This document shows, one piece after another, positions 55,451-64,000 of a stretch of DNA of 64,000 nt (positions are counted from its first letter, which is position 1; each line of letters begins with the position of its first letter). This stretch comes from Rhea pennata. Lineage: Eukaryota > Chordata > Aves > Rheiformes > Rheidae. The position numbers and the translations under genes are program-made. Location of the stretch: positions 37,909,333-37,973,332 of the forward strand of contig NC_084670.1 in NCBI RefSeq assembly GCF_028389875.1. Direction: 5' to 3'. Under the pieces are notes generated by a model. That model was not told the origin of the DNA. It was given only the letters and a program-made list of their open reading frames with translations, and made no database searches.

Positions 55451-55683
55451 CCAATGGGAGAGCCTCCCAGGATGGCCTTGCAGACTGAGGATGGGAGTTA
55501 CTGCCTATGGGTATATGAGAGTCATTTTGGAATGCTGGGATGGTGCAAGACTTACTATGGAGTGTTTAGGGAAGGATCAAAGGTAGGAAAAGGGCAGTAA
55601 CCAAGACAACCCAGCAGTAATCTCCATGACGCTGCTCTACCAGGTATGGATTGAAAAGGGGCCTCACATTAAGCCCTAAAACT

Positions 55684-56376
55684 GTGTCCCTGCAGTTGTC
55701 CTATCAGCTACTGACTCACCATCGACCTCTCAAGTGGCAGCAGCAGCAATGTGCATACCAAGGCTACATTGACTTTACACTCAGCCTCCAAGCCATGTGC
55801 CTACTGCTGGCCTATCACAGACTGAGGCAGAAGCACCTCACAATCTGCACAAGCAGCAGGTGGGTGCCTCTCCCTGGCCTATGAGGTGCTGAGGCAGAAG
55901 TCACCTCACAGTCAGCACTCAAGCCAGGTGCCTGCAGCTTGCCTATCAGGTACTGAGGATAAAGGGACCTCACAAGCACCCATCCTCCCCATGAGCCTGC
56001 TGCTGGCCTATCAGGTACTCAGGCAGAAAGGACCTCAAAGTCCACACTGAAGGTATTAATCAGTTTCTTGTTTATTTGCAGAATACACAGAGGTGACAGC
56101 ACAGGAACCTGCACCAACCAAGAGCCTGCTGATGGTCAATCAACCCCAGAGAACAAAGTGACTTCACAAGCAGCATCCAAGGAACGTGCCTTCTACTGAC
56201 CTGTCATTAATATAGTCCCGAGTGACTTTACAGGCACACATATCATACATGTGCCTTTAACTGACCTATCAGGCACACCAGGGGAAAAAAAGTCACTCTG
56301 AGCATCCAACCAATGTTCGGCCTGGCTGTTTTCGCGGCCTGCCACCTTCTGCTGGCATATGAAGTACTCAGGGAAA
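55684..56376 (+). repeat. Minisatellite of about 64 bp, block 2
   Basis: Same unit family as 49,924-50,705: CTGCTGGCCTATCAGGTACT, then AGGCAGAAAGGACCTCA and related versions, about nine units. The second-level element (ACCAACCAAGAGCCTGCTG) also returns near 56,115. TTTATTTGCAG near 56,071 looks like a splice acceptor but lies inside the repeat. Confidence 0.78.
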
Positions 56377-58212
56377 TCAGACACGCTGGAATGGCCAAAT
56401 GTGACTGCATGTATTAAACTCTTTATTTGTACTTCAGAGATAACAGTGGGACATCTGTGCTCCCAGGTCTCCTGGGAACAACTGCTTACAATCATGTGTC
56501 TTGGGTGGCATGTCTCTCACCACTTCTCCCCAGTGCGGAAGGTGAGCAGCCCACTGGTTGCTCCCATGGGAGACAAGTGAGGCTTTCTCCCACCTGCAGC
56601 CATATGGCTGTTGCTTCCTCTCCCTCTCTTCAGAGAGAGCAGGAGAGGGGGGACAGAGAAGCTTCCATAAAATGCTAGCAACAAACTCTCTCCAGACACA
56701 AGAGCCATGGGACAGGTCTATGCAGCAGCAGGGGACTAGCAGTTTCCCAGGGTGTGTCCTCAAGGCAGGAAAAATCAACAGGAACATAGAGACAACTGGT
56801 CATCCGTTAGAAACAGCCATGAGTCTGCCTGTCTGCACAGCTCTCTGGATCACCACACCAAAGCCACAGGCAGGACAAATCCCCAGAGTCTTTCCCTTCA
56901 GGATGCAGGACACTCGCCACTTGCACACTCCCCAGGCACTGCTCTGCTCACTGCCTTCCCTTGGCTGCTCAGCCCAGACACACACGAAAGCTCTTGTGGT
57001 GACACCAGAAGGTGGCCAAGGCACTCTGGGCTCACAAGGCATGTGGAAAAACCTGAGCACAAGACCGGGGCCACAGCTGGCTCCTTGGGCAATGCTGCTG
57101 CTTTCAGAGGGAAGGATGCTGCTCCCTGTGGGCACAGCAGACTGCTGCCTCGTCCCTGGACCCCACCATGCCATGAACCTCCACCTGGGGACAATGGTTA
57201 GGGGATTTGTTTTGTAATGCTGAAGTTACAGACACAATTCAGAAACGCTTGGAGGTCCTGCAGGTCTCCTGAGCACAAAGCAACCTCTGTCCCTTTCCTT
57301 TCATCAGTTGGGCAGGGAGGCTCTGTGAAGGGAGAGAGGGTGCAGAGGCTTTGAAACGAAGCCCCAGCAAGGAGACCACCCCAGACTGGAGGTCTGCTGA
57401 AATGCCAGCTGCCCTGGGGGCACAGCCTCTGGAGCAGGAGACCTGGCTCTGTACCTGTACTCGTACTCGTGGGGCACTGGCTGATGTCTTAGTGCCACCT
57501 GCTGCCTGGCACTGGGCACATCTTCATCCCTTGCAGGGTGAGAAGCCCAAGCACTGCGAGACTTCCTCAGCTCAAACACAGGAGGCTTTCAGGCACTTAG
57601 ACATAGGCCTTCAAGACATGCTGCACTTTAAGAAGAGAGTCTTTAATTCATCTTACTGGCCATTTTATAGGCCCCATAGGAAAGGAGGGGCACAATAGCA
57701 TTTGCTGAGCAGGCCAGTAGTAATAGCATTTGTGACGTGAGGAAGCAGAAAGAGAGCAGAGGTACCAGGAGGTGAACTCACACCCTGTCACCCATGGCAG
57801 CCAGGTGCATTGAGGGGAGCCTTCACATCCATATGTAGCCTCACCTCACTCACTTGCAGCTGCTTTCAGAGGGTCATGATCTTGGCAAAGATGTTGACAG
57901 CTACAGCGATGCACCCTGGCATCCTCCCACCAGCCATGTGGGCACTAGAACTGCACTGGGAGCCTACATGAGTGGAGGAACCTAGAAAGAAAATTGGAGG
58001 GTTATTATCAGTTCTGCTGGCCTTACATAGTCACAGCAGCCCGGGGCAAATGTCTCCCCTCTGTATTGAACCGAACAATCATCAGAGCACAGACAGTCGG
58101 GCCCTTGGAGACACTGGACTCCTGGTTTGGGCAAAACTAAGATCTTTTTTTGGATGATTAGTCTTGTCTGAGCTTCCTAGTTCCTGAAAGGCACTGACAC
58201 ACAGGAGGAAGT
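56377..58212. other. Intergenic, nothing recognised
   Basis: Unique sequence. Open frames up to 219 codons (56,558-57,217, plus) overlap other frames on both strands and carry no recognisable domain. No retroviral primer-binding site or LTR pair was seen. Confidence 0.45.
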
Positions 58213-58452
58213 CCAGCACAAGGACACCAAAACGGTCAGGGGCTGAAGCATGGGGCAGATAAGGAGAGGCTGGAAGAGCTGGGTATGTTCAGCCCAGGCA
58301 AGAGAAGGCCCAGAGAGATTGTGAATCTCCACCCTTGGAGATATTCAGAACTTGACAGGACAAGGACTGGAGCATCCTCACCCTCTGGGCCATGCCTTGA
58401 TCAGGCTGCTGGACCCCCACCTCCACAGGTCCTCCACCATTGCAGGCTCAAT
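58213..58452 (+). mobile_element. CR1 LINE 3' fragment with internal deletion
   Basis: TAAGGAGAGGCTGGAAGAGC then GTTCAGCCCAGGCAAGAGAA matches the sense strand of the CR1 ORF2 tail. At about 58,309 it jumps directly to CAGAGAGATTGTGAATCTCC and TTGGAGATATTCAGAACTTG, text that lies about 200 bases further on in full elements. A degenerate 3' UTR follows (CTCCACAGGTCCTCCACC). Old and non-functional. Confidence 0.78.
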
Positions 58453-58789
58453 ACATTTGCTATTTTAGGACTGCATTCCCAAGGGACCAGTGGCTTTGGA
58501 GCTGCCACTATGAGTGCTGACCAAAGACAGGCTCCTCAAAGACACCCATCACCCCAAGGGGTCTGACTTCCTGTGAGTTCGCATCCCCACTATCTGTAAG
58601 GGTCTGGGCAGGCCCAAAGAGGAGAAATGGCTCTGACTCATTTGAGTAACTCCCCATCTCTCTGAAGGACTCGAATGGCTTAGGGCCTGCGATGGGAAGA
58701 TGCAATGAGTGTCCAGATTCAACAGAAAGCCATTAAGGCATCAGCAAACAGTGAGCATCTCTGGGTCATACAAGGATGCTCCAAGGAGG

Positions 58790-59045
58790 GAACACGGTCA
58801 CCAACAATCCCCACATCACATCCCCAAGAAGGACACCGTGATGGCACACTGGGCCCTGGGAGTGCAGTCAGGTCCTCACCTTGCAGTGCTCCCTTCTCCC
58901 AGCCTGGCAGGGCTCCCATAGCACTGCTCCCTCCAGACACCTCCTCCTGCACACAGCACCAACACACTGGGGCCCCATCCCCACCACAGGGCACCCACTG
59001 TGCTGTGACACACTGCCTCCCGATATGCCTCACAGAAGGTGTGGG
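58790..59045 (+). repeat. Diverged direct repeat, copy 1
   Basis: Shares CTCCAGACACCTCCTCCTG, CACACTGGGG and the CCTCACAGAAGGTG neighbourhood with 60,035-60,305, at a constant offset of about 1,257 bp. Homology fades upstream. It is an old segmental duplication of unknown content. Confidence 0.6.
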
Positions 59046-59760
59046 AGAGCCAAGTTTGTTTTTACCCATTTTTGGTGCAAGACACTGTCCTCTAAACCGG
59101 CATGAGGGGGCAGGCTGGAGGAAGGACCATTTCTCTTTCCTCTCTTACAAAGTATTTGACCCTCAGGGCTCCCCTCATGGGCACCCTGACTTCTCAGCAC
59201 TGCAGGGAGACTATCCCCTCAGGCCTTAGCAGGGACGAGATCGAAAACAAGAGTGGTTACACTGCAAAAGCTCTGGGACTCTCCCCTCAGAAAAGGAGGG
59301 GCAACTCTAAAAGTGCTCAGGCAGAAAACACCAAGGGTCAAGGGCTTCAAGCACACAAGGTCCTCAGTGCCTGACCAAAAGACAGCAACTTCCTTGGACG
59401 ACGGCTGTGCTCACCACCACTCCCTTGGCTCCAGCTACTTGCAGCAATGCATCTAGAGCTAAGTGGGGCTCCTCACATCCATTCAAGGCTCCGGAGAAAA
59501 AACAGCGCCTTGCCCATGTCAGCAGTGGCAGCACCTAACGACACCACACCTAGCACACTCCTGCCTTCACGTGGGCTGCTGTGTGCCGTCCTGCACAGAC
59601 AGCAGGATGATGGGAGAATTCAGAGACTGCAGCTGGGAGGAGGAGAGGTGCAGCCCTCGCAGGGCACTCTTGCTTGACTCGCCTACTCAAAGGGACTCCT
59701 TGTCTAGGGAGATCTGGCACAGCAAGGGAGCAGCACCTTCCAATTCATCTCCTAGGAACA
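59046..59760. other. Intergenic, nothing recognised
   Basis: Short overlapping open frames on both strands only. Confidence 0.45.
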
Positions 59761-59770
59761 TACTTAACCG

Positions 59771-59779
59771 TATATAAAG
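59771..59779 (+). promoter_or_regulatory. Candidate TATA box
   Basis: TATATAAAG is a strong TATA-type match in otherwise GC-balanced DNA. A small open frame starts 65 bp beyond its end. No gene family could be matched, so promoter function is a guess. Confidence 0.3.
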
Positions 59780-59843
59780 ACCCTCTCTCTGCAAAGCTTT
59801 CACTCCTCCAAGGAGCTTCCAGCACACTAACGCCCAGCCAGCA

Positions 59844-59987
59844 ATGAGCAACACACATGGCCCTCTCCTCCCTCAGCAAACACTGCTGCAAGGGAAAGCT
59901 CTCGTGAAGAAAAGCAAGCGAGCAGAAAGGGAAAAAGCAGTCTTGGTTCACACTTCAGAGCAAGCAGAAACACTCCCTGCCCTCTAG
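59844..59987 (+). CDS. Short hypothetical ORF (47 codons) downstream of the TATA box
   Basis: Begins MSNTHGPLLPQQ and ends at a TAG after ETLPAL. It is hydrophilic, with a Lys/Arg-rich centre (VKKSKRAEREK). It has no signal peptide and no known domain. It is listed only because of its position downstream of TATATAAAG at a distance that suits a 5' UTR. It may be chance, or the first exon of a spliced gene I cannot follow. Confidence 0.15.
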   Translation: MSNTHGPLLPQQTLLQGKALVKKSKRAEREKAVLVHTSEQAETLPAL

Positions 59988-60034
59988 GCAGCATCCTGCC
60001 TGCACATCCTGGCAAGAGCTGAGGAAACACAAGG

Positions 60035-60305
60035 CCTGAACCTCATCACACACAAGGCAGCAGGCTGCCAGCATCCCTGCCTCACACCATCAAGGCAGCC
60101 TGGGCCCTGCAAGCCAAGCCACCTCCTCACCACACAGTGATCCTCATCCCCTCAGCCTAAGGCACTCCTCACAAAGAGCACTGCTCTCTCCAGACACCTC
60201 CTCCTGTGATGAGCACCAAGACACTGGGGTATCGTCTGTTTCCACAACAAGGTACCCCACCACTCTGATACACCACACACCCGTTCCTCACCTCACAGAG
60301 GGCTG
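60035..60305 (+). repeat. Diverged direct repeat, copy 2
   Basis: Partner of 58,790-59,045, with the same CCAGACACCTCCTCCTG core at 60,189 and a shared CCTCACAGAGGG-type end. The candidate TATA element lies between the two copies. Confidence 0.6.
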
Positions 60306-60639
60306 CAACCCAACATGCAGCTATACATTAGGGACACAGGGCACACAACCAGTCATGGCAGCAGCTAGGGGACCCTCAGGACACATCAACCCTCAGAGAT
60401 ATCATCCACATCTTGGAGAAAAATCTCAGAAGCCCCCTGGTGTTTTGATGGGGCAGAGTTTTCTGCAGCACACAGACACTGGAAATCAGACATTACCATT
60501 CTCACTGCTCGCACCTGCTCTTAATTCATTTAGAAGTATAAAAATTCTGGCTGGACTCCCTCAGAGACTGGTGCAGGGGTGCAAGCCTGTCCTGAGGAAG
60601 AAACCCAAGTCAGACTCCAGGTCTGCGCTTACAGCCGTG

Positions 60640-60715
60640 AGGCTGACTCTGGCCCATCAGGGACTCAGGAAGAGATCACAGTCACCACCATAGCCACGTG
60701 CCTGTCACAGGAGCT
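60640..60715 (+). repeat. Single degenerate unit of the 64-bp minisatellite
   Basis: CTGGCCCATCAGGGACTCAG, then GAGATCACAGTCACCACC, then CCACGTGCCTG follows the order of the minisatellite unit. A lone unit just upstream of the CpG-rich region suggests dispersal rather than only local tandem growth. Confidence 0.45.
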
Positions 60716-60885
60716 GGGGAAAGGCCTGCAAGTGATTCTGGGGAGTATTTCCTGACAGGAGCATCACACGGGAGCAGCAACCATGGGGCCGAAGGCAGCA
60801 GGGCCTCACAGCCCAGGCAGAGGAAGAAGCAGCCCCACAGCGCAGGCGTCTGGCTCCTTCTGCAGGGCTGAGCCACAGGCTGCAC

Positions 60886-61460
60886 TCTGATTGGCTGTCA
60901 GAGCCGTCAGTCAGACCCAGCCCCGCCCCCTGCCCTTGCAGCCCCCGGGCGCTGCCATGGCAACGCTGTGGTCCTGTGTGACGCTCTCCTCCCCTCCCCC
61001 CCGCGGGACGGTGCCATCTTGTGGGCGGCAGCGTTGGGCGCGATGGGGCCTTGGGGCAGCCTGGCGCTGGGTGCCCGTGCAGATCAGGGCCCTGGGGCCC
61101 GGCCGCTGCCCCGCAGGGCCGGGCTCTGCCGCAGGGGCCCTGCGGGGCTCCTTGCTGCCCTGTGCCCTGTGTCCATGCCGGGCATGGGAGGAAGCCCTGG
61201 GGCCTGTGCTGGTGCCAGCCCTGGTGTTGGCATGGGGGCCCTGGGCATGGCCGGGATGCTGGAGCCCACGGGCAGTGTGCTGCTGCCCCAAGGGCAGGGC
61301 AGGGCCGTGTCCTCTCGCCCCTTCTGCCCCTGCCCCCTCCCCATGGCAGCCCTGGGGCTTGGCAGCCCTTGTGCTGTGCCAGGTCATGGCCAGGCAGGGT
61401 CTGCTATGTGTGGGGCTGGGCTGGGCTCTGGGGAGGTGTGTCACTCCACAGGGCTGAGGA
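60886..61460 (+). promoter_or_regulatory. CpG-island-like promoter region with CCAAT, GC, RFX and YY1 motifs
   Basis: A GC-rich block with several promoter motifs in tight order: inverted CCAAT box GATTGGCT (60,889), GC box CCCCGCCCCC (60,921-60,930), RFX X-box-like GCTGCCATGGCAAC (60,951-60,964, one mismatch to the palindromic consensus), YY1-like GCCATCTTG (61,013-61,021) and GGGCGG (61,023-61,028). The nearest ATG after these is at 61,043 and opens a Gly/Ala/Pro-rich frame to 61,543 (166 residues) that I do not recognise. It could be a first exon or a chance GC-rich frame. X-box plus CCAAT promoters are typical of ciliary genes in vertebrates. Motifs are seen; function is inferred. Confidence 0.45.
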
Positions 61461-61543
61461 GCCCCAGGAGCACAGGAGCCTTGGGGCTCAGGGCAGCCCC
61501 ATTCCCAGGACCCAGCAGTCCAGGCTGCCACATTCTCCCATGA

Positions 61544-62420
61544 ACCAGGCAGCACCCTCAGGCAGGGCTCTTGTGGCAGCCCCCACACTGTCCAGTCACC
61601 CCACAGATCAGGGCCCACAGCCATTTTTGCAGTTAACTGTCTCTGTGGGACATGTCAGGAAGGAGCCCCTGCAGCCCTTACCCTTGGTGCAGAGCATAGG
61701 AGACGGGAATAAACAGCTGGAGACCAAGCTGATAGTGTCAGTGCAGGAGCCTCCGTCTGGCTTGCTCCCTTGCCCTCAGCTCACCTCTCTATGCAGGGAG
61801 GAAGGATGCTCTTCCTGTCTGGTCCCCCAAAACTCCTCTCCAACACGTCCCTGCTCCTCTGCCTGTTAGCGAGCAGTCCCAACATGTTCCCGCTGCCTCC
61901 TGTCCCTGCTGCTTGCCAGGAAGCAGCTCTGAAGGGCAGCAGTGGGGAGCATGAGAGCAGTGCCCAGCTGCACTTGGGCCTTGCAGGAAAGTGAGGACCT
62001 CACCGTGTCACCAGGGAGACCTTCCTGTGATATGTCACATCCCACTGTGACCTCAGCTCGCGTCACTTGGGGGCTCAGTAGGTCATTCCCATGGAGATGG
62101 CACAGCGAGGGAGAGAGCAGAGAGATTTCCCCTCACATCCTGTAAAGTAGTCACCTCCCCTCACCCCAGTTAAGTTCCAAATCTTTCTAATAAACCCTTC
62201 AGGAACATCTCCAGATGGTGCCGAAGGATGTGAAATATTTAAAATGAAGCACTAGAGGGATCATTTTAGGATCCTGCACGAACAGGTCTCTGCACTGGGC
62301 AGACCTCTACAGGAAGCTGGGGCTTGGGGGTTGGATTGGAGGTTGACACCTTTCAAAGACAGGATCACAGTCATATGGCATCCACATGACAGCACAAAGT
62401 CTGACCACACACTGACATGC
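61544..62420. other. Intergenic or 3' flank; one poly(A) signal
   Basis: No gene recognised. AATAAA at 62,189-62,194 could serve as a polyadenylation signal for a plus-strand transcript starting near 61,000, but no exon chain can be traced. Confidence 0.35.
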
Positions 62421-62498
62421 TTTTAGTGAGCTTCAAAACTGGTTTATTCTGTGGTTCGCTTTTGGTGAGCTTCAAAACTGATAACTACTGTGGGTCAC
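62421..62498 (+). repeat. Two copies of a 39-bp tandem repeat
   Basis: TTTTAGTGAGCTTCAAAACT (62,421) and TTTTGGTGAGCTTCAAAACT (62,460) head two diverged 39-bp units. Confidence 0.75.
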
Positions 62499-63257
62499 TC
62501 TCTTTGTAGAAGTAGGCTGTAGAACAGCATAGGACAGGATGTGGTCTTCCTCCCTGAAGCACCACACCAGATTCTTTGTTTTTAAAAGTGCTCAGCAAAG
62601 CTTTTCGTCTGCAGTGCTTGAGGTGGAGATGAGATACCACAAAAGAGCAAACATCATCCAGAGAGCTTTACCAGGGACGCTGGTCCTTCTCAGGCTCCAA
62701 AGCCATAGGGGAGATCAGGTGGAAAATCTGGGGAAGTGTTCCCCTTTCCCATGAATTTTGTCCAGTTTTTCTCCTAGTTGAGCTTAGGGAAAGCAGTTCT
62801 CATATTTGGACCTCTGTTGGCCCCAGGCTTTTCAGCATCACCTCAGGGCAGTGCTTCTCCCCTGGGTACAACCCCTGACACCTTGCGTCCCCCTGGTGCC
62901 CTGCCTCTCCTGGGAAACTGTACTGCCTGGATCTTCCACCGCACCTGCCTCTCCTGGGAGACTGTACAGCCCTGGCTCCCTGAATCCTCCACATTTTTGA
63001 GTCTGGGCTTCTGAGGACATGCCCACAGACTGCAGTGTTGCTGTCCAGGCTCCGGTGAAGAGCTTGTAAGACAGTGCTGCACCTCAGGACCTGCATTTTG
63101 GCTCATTTAGGTGTTTGCAATGGCAGCAGCTCCCATCTCTGCAGCTGCTGGAGTTTGAGAATGTCCCTACAACAAGCCTTCCTGCTCTTCCTTGTCTTTG
63201 CACTGTCCTGGGGTGACTCTTACAGGAAGGCTCCATCCCCCTTGAATACTGTGAGAG
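62499..63257. other. Intergenic, nothing recognised
   Basis: Contains a threefold loose repeat of a CTCTCCTGGGAAACTGTAC-like string between 62,903 and 62,970. No gene identified. Confidence 0.5.
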
Positions 63258-63898
63258 ATCACAGAATCACAGAATGGTTGACACTGGAGAGGACCTTTGG
63301 AGATCCTCTGGTCCCATCCTCCTGCTCAAGCACAGTCAACTAGAGCATGTTGGACAGGATTTTCTCCAGGTGCCTTTTGAATATCTCCAGAGACAGAGAC
63401 TCCACAGCCTCTCTGGGCAACCTATTCTAGTGTTCCGTCACTCTCACCATAAAGAAGTTCTTCCTTATATTCAGGAGGAACTTCCTGTGTTTCAGTTTTT
63501 GCCCATTGCCTCTTGCCCTGTCACTTGGCACCACGGAGAAGATTCCAGCCCCATCCACTTAACACCCTTCCTTAAGGTCTTTATAGACATTGATAAGATC
63601 CCCTCTGAGGCTTCTCTTCTCCAGGTTAAACAGGCCCAACTGTCACAGCTTTCCTTCATAAGAGAGATGCTCCAGTCCTTTAATCATTTTTGTAGCCCTA
63701 TGCTGTACTCTTTCCAGAAGTTCCCATGTTTCTCTTGTACTGGGAATCCCAGAACTGGACACAGTACTCGAGATGAGGCCTCACCAGGGCTGAGTAGAGG
63801 GGCAGGATCACCTCCCTCAACCTGCTGGCAACAGTCTTCCTAATGCACCCCAGGATACCATTGGCCTTCCTGGCCACAAGGGCACATTCCTGGCTCAG
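63258..63898 (-). mobile_element. CR1 LINE 3' end, about 640 bp
   Basis: On the plus strand it begins ATCACAGAATCACAGAATGG, the reverse complement of the CR1 8-bp 3' tail, so the element lies on the minus strand with its 3' end at 63,258. Diagnostic antisense strings follow in order: CCTCTCTGGGCAACC, AAGAAGTTCTTCCTTATATT, TGATAAGATCCCCTCTGAGG, CTTCTCTTCTCCAGG and CCAGAACTGGACACAGTACT. It covers the 3' UTR and the C-terminal tail of ORF2. Matching fades near 63,898, so it is truncated or recombined there. It is the best-preserved CR1 in the window, with multiple stops and no coding capacity. Confidence 0.93.
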
Positions 63899-64000
63899 AG
63901 AGGTGGGCCTTTCCAGGTCACTGTAAAAGGAAGGACTCCTTTACTTCTTTGGGTGCCTTATTCAGCCCTTGGCACCGCCTAGATGATGCTGTGATCCTCA
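63899..64000. other. Window end, nothing recognised
   Basis: The last 100 bases no longer follow the CR1 text. Confidence 0.5.

Noticed and set aside
56558-57217. Plus-strand ORF of 219 codons as a gene
   Set aside because: Overlapped by equally long frames on both strands, low-information composition, and no recognisable motif or splice context.
57640-58200. Possible endogenous retrovirus or LTR
   Set aside because: No LTR pair, primer-binding site, polypurine tract or retroviral motif could be found.
60911-61624. Minus-strand ORF of 237 codons over the CpG-rich region
   Set aside because: GC-rich DNA has few stops in any frame. Composition follows the base bias and no domain is visible.
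63274-63843. Plus-strand ORF of 189 codons near the window end
   Set aside because: It is the antisense of a CR1 3' end.

Overview
The window looks like bird nuclear DNA, probably from a repeat-rich, possibly subtelomeric or microchromosomal region. Three things point to Aves. One is a partial olfactory receptor closely resembling the avian-expanded OR14 (gamma-c) type. The second is four fragments of CR1 LINEs of the avian kind. The third is large intergenic stretches with no bacterial-style coding. No intact protein-coding gene can be supported with confidence.

Layout. Positions 1 to about 42,392 are one uninterrupted satellite array in a single orientation. It is built from a small alphabet of related monomers: 15-mer TCACATTCTATCGCG, 19-mer TCACAAACATTCTATCGCG, 20-mer TCAATAAATATTCTATCGCG and 14-mer TCACAATCTATGCA, plus variants. 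The array has domains: an irregular part (1 to about 11,900), a strongly homogenised higher-order zone (about 11,900 to 31,960) with units of 2.96, 4.30 and 2.80 kb that combine into a period of about 7.1 kb, a junction with a reversed monomer (near 31,980), a 2,978-bp tandem duplication (34,185-40,149) and a diverged tail. A 200-N assembly gap (15,105-15,304) lies inside the higher-order zone and has zero length when compared with the sister units.

From 42,400 to 53,137 there is a large inverted duplication (arms about 42,400-44,700 and 50,866-53,137). Each arm carries a copy of the same dead class II olfactory receptor (OR11A1-like). Between the arms lies a 5'-truncated, frameshifted OR14-like receptor, an old CR1 tail and a minisatellite of about 64 bp. 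From 53,137 to 64,000 the sequence is mostly unrecognised intergenic DNA with CR1 fragments, a second block of the same minisatellite, degraded ORFs of unknown origin, one GC-rich CpG-island-like promoter region (about 60,886-61,460, with inverted CCAAT box, GC boxes, RFX X-box and YY1-like motif), and a CR1 3' end running toward the window edge.

There is no pathway or operon here. The interest lies in genome architecture: a previously unfamiliar satellite, its multi-scale duplication history, its CpG-decay pattern, and its edge coinciding with the outer breakpoint of an inverted duplication of receptor pseudogenes.
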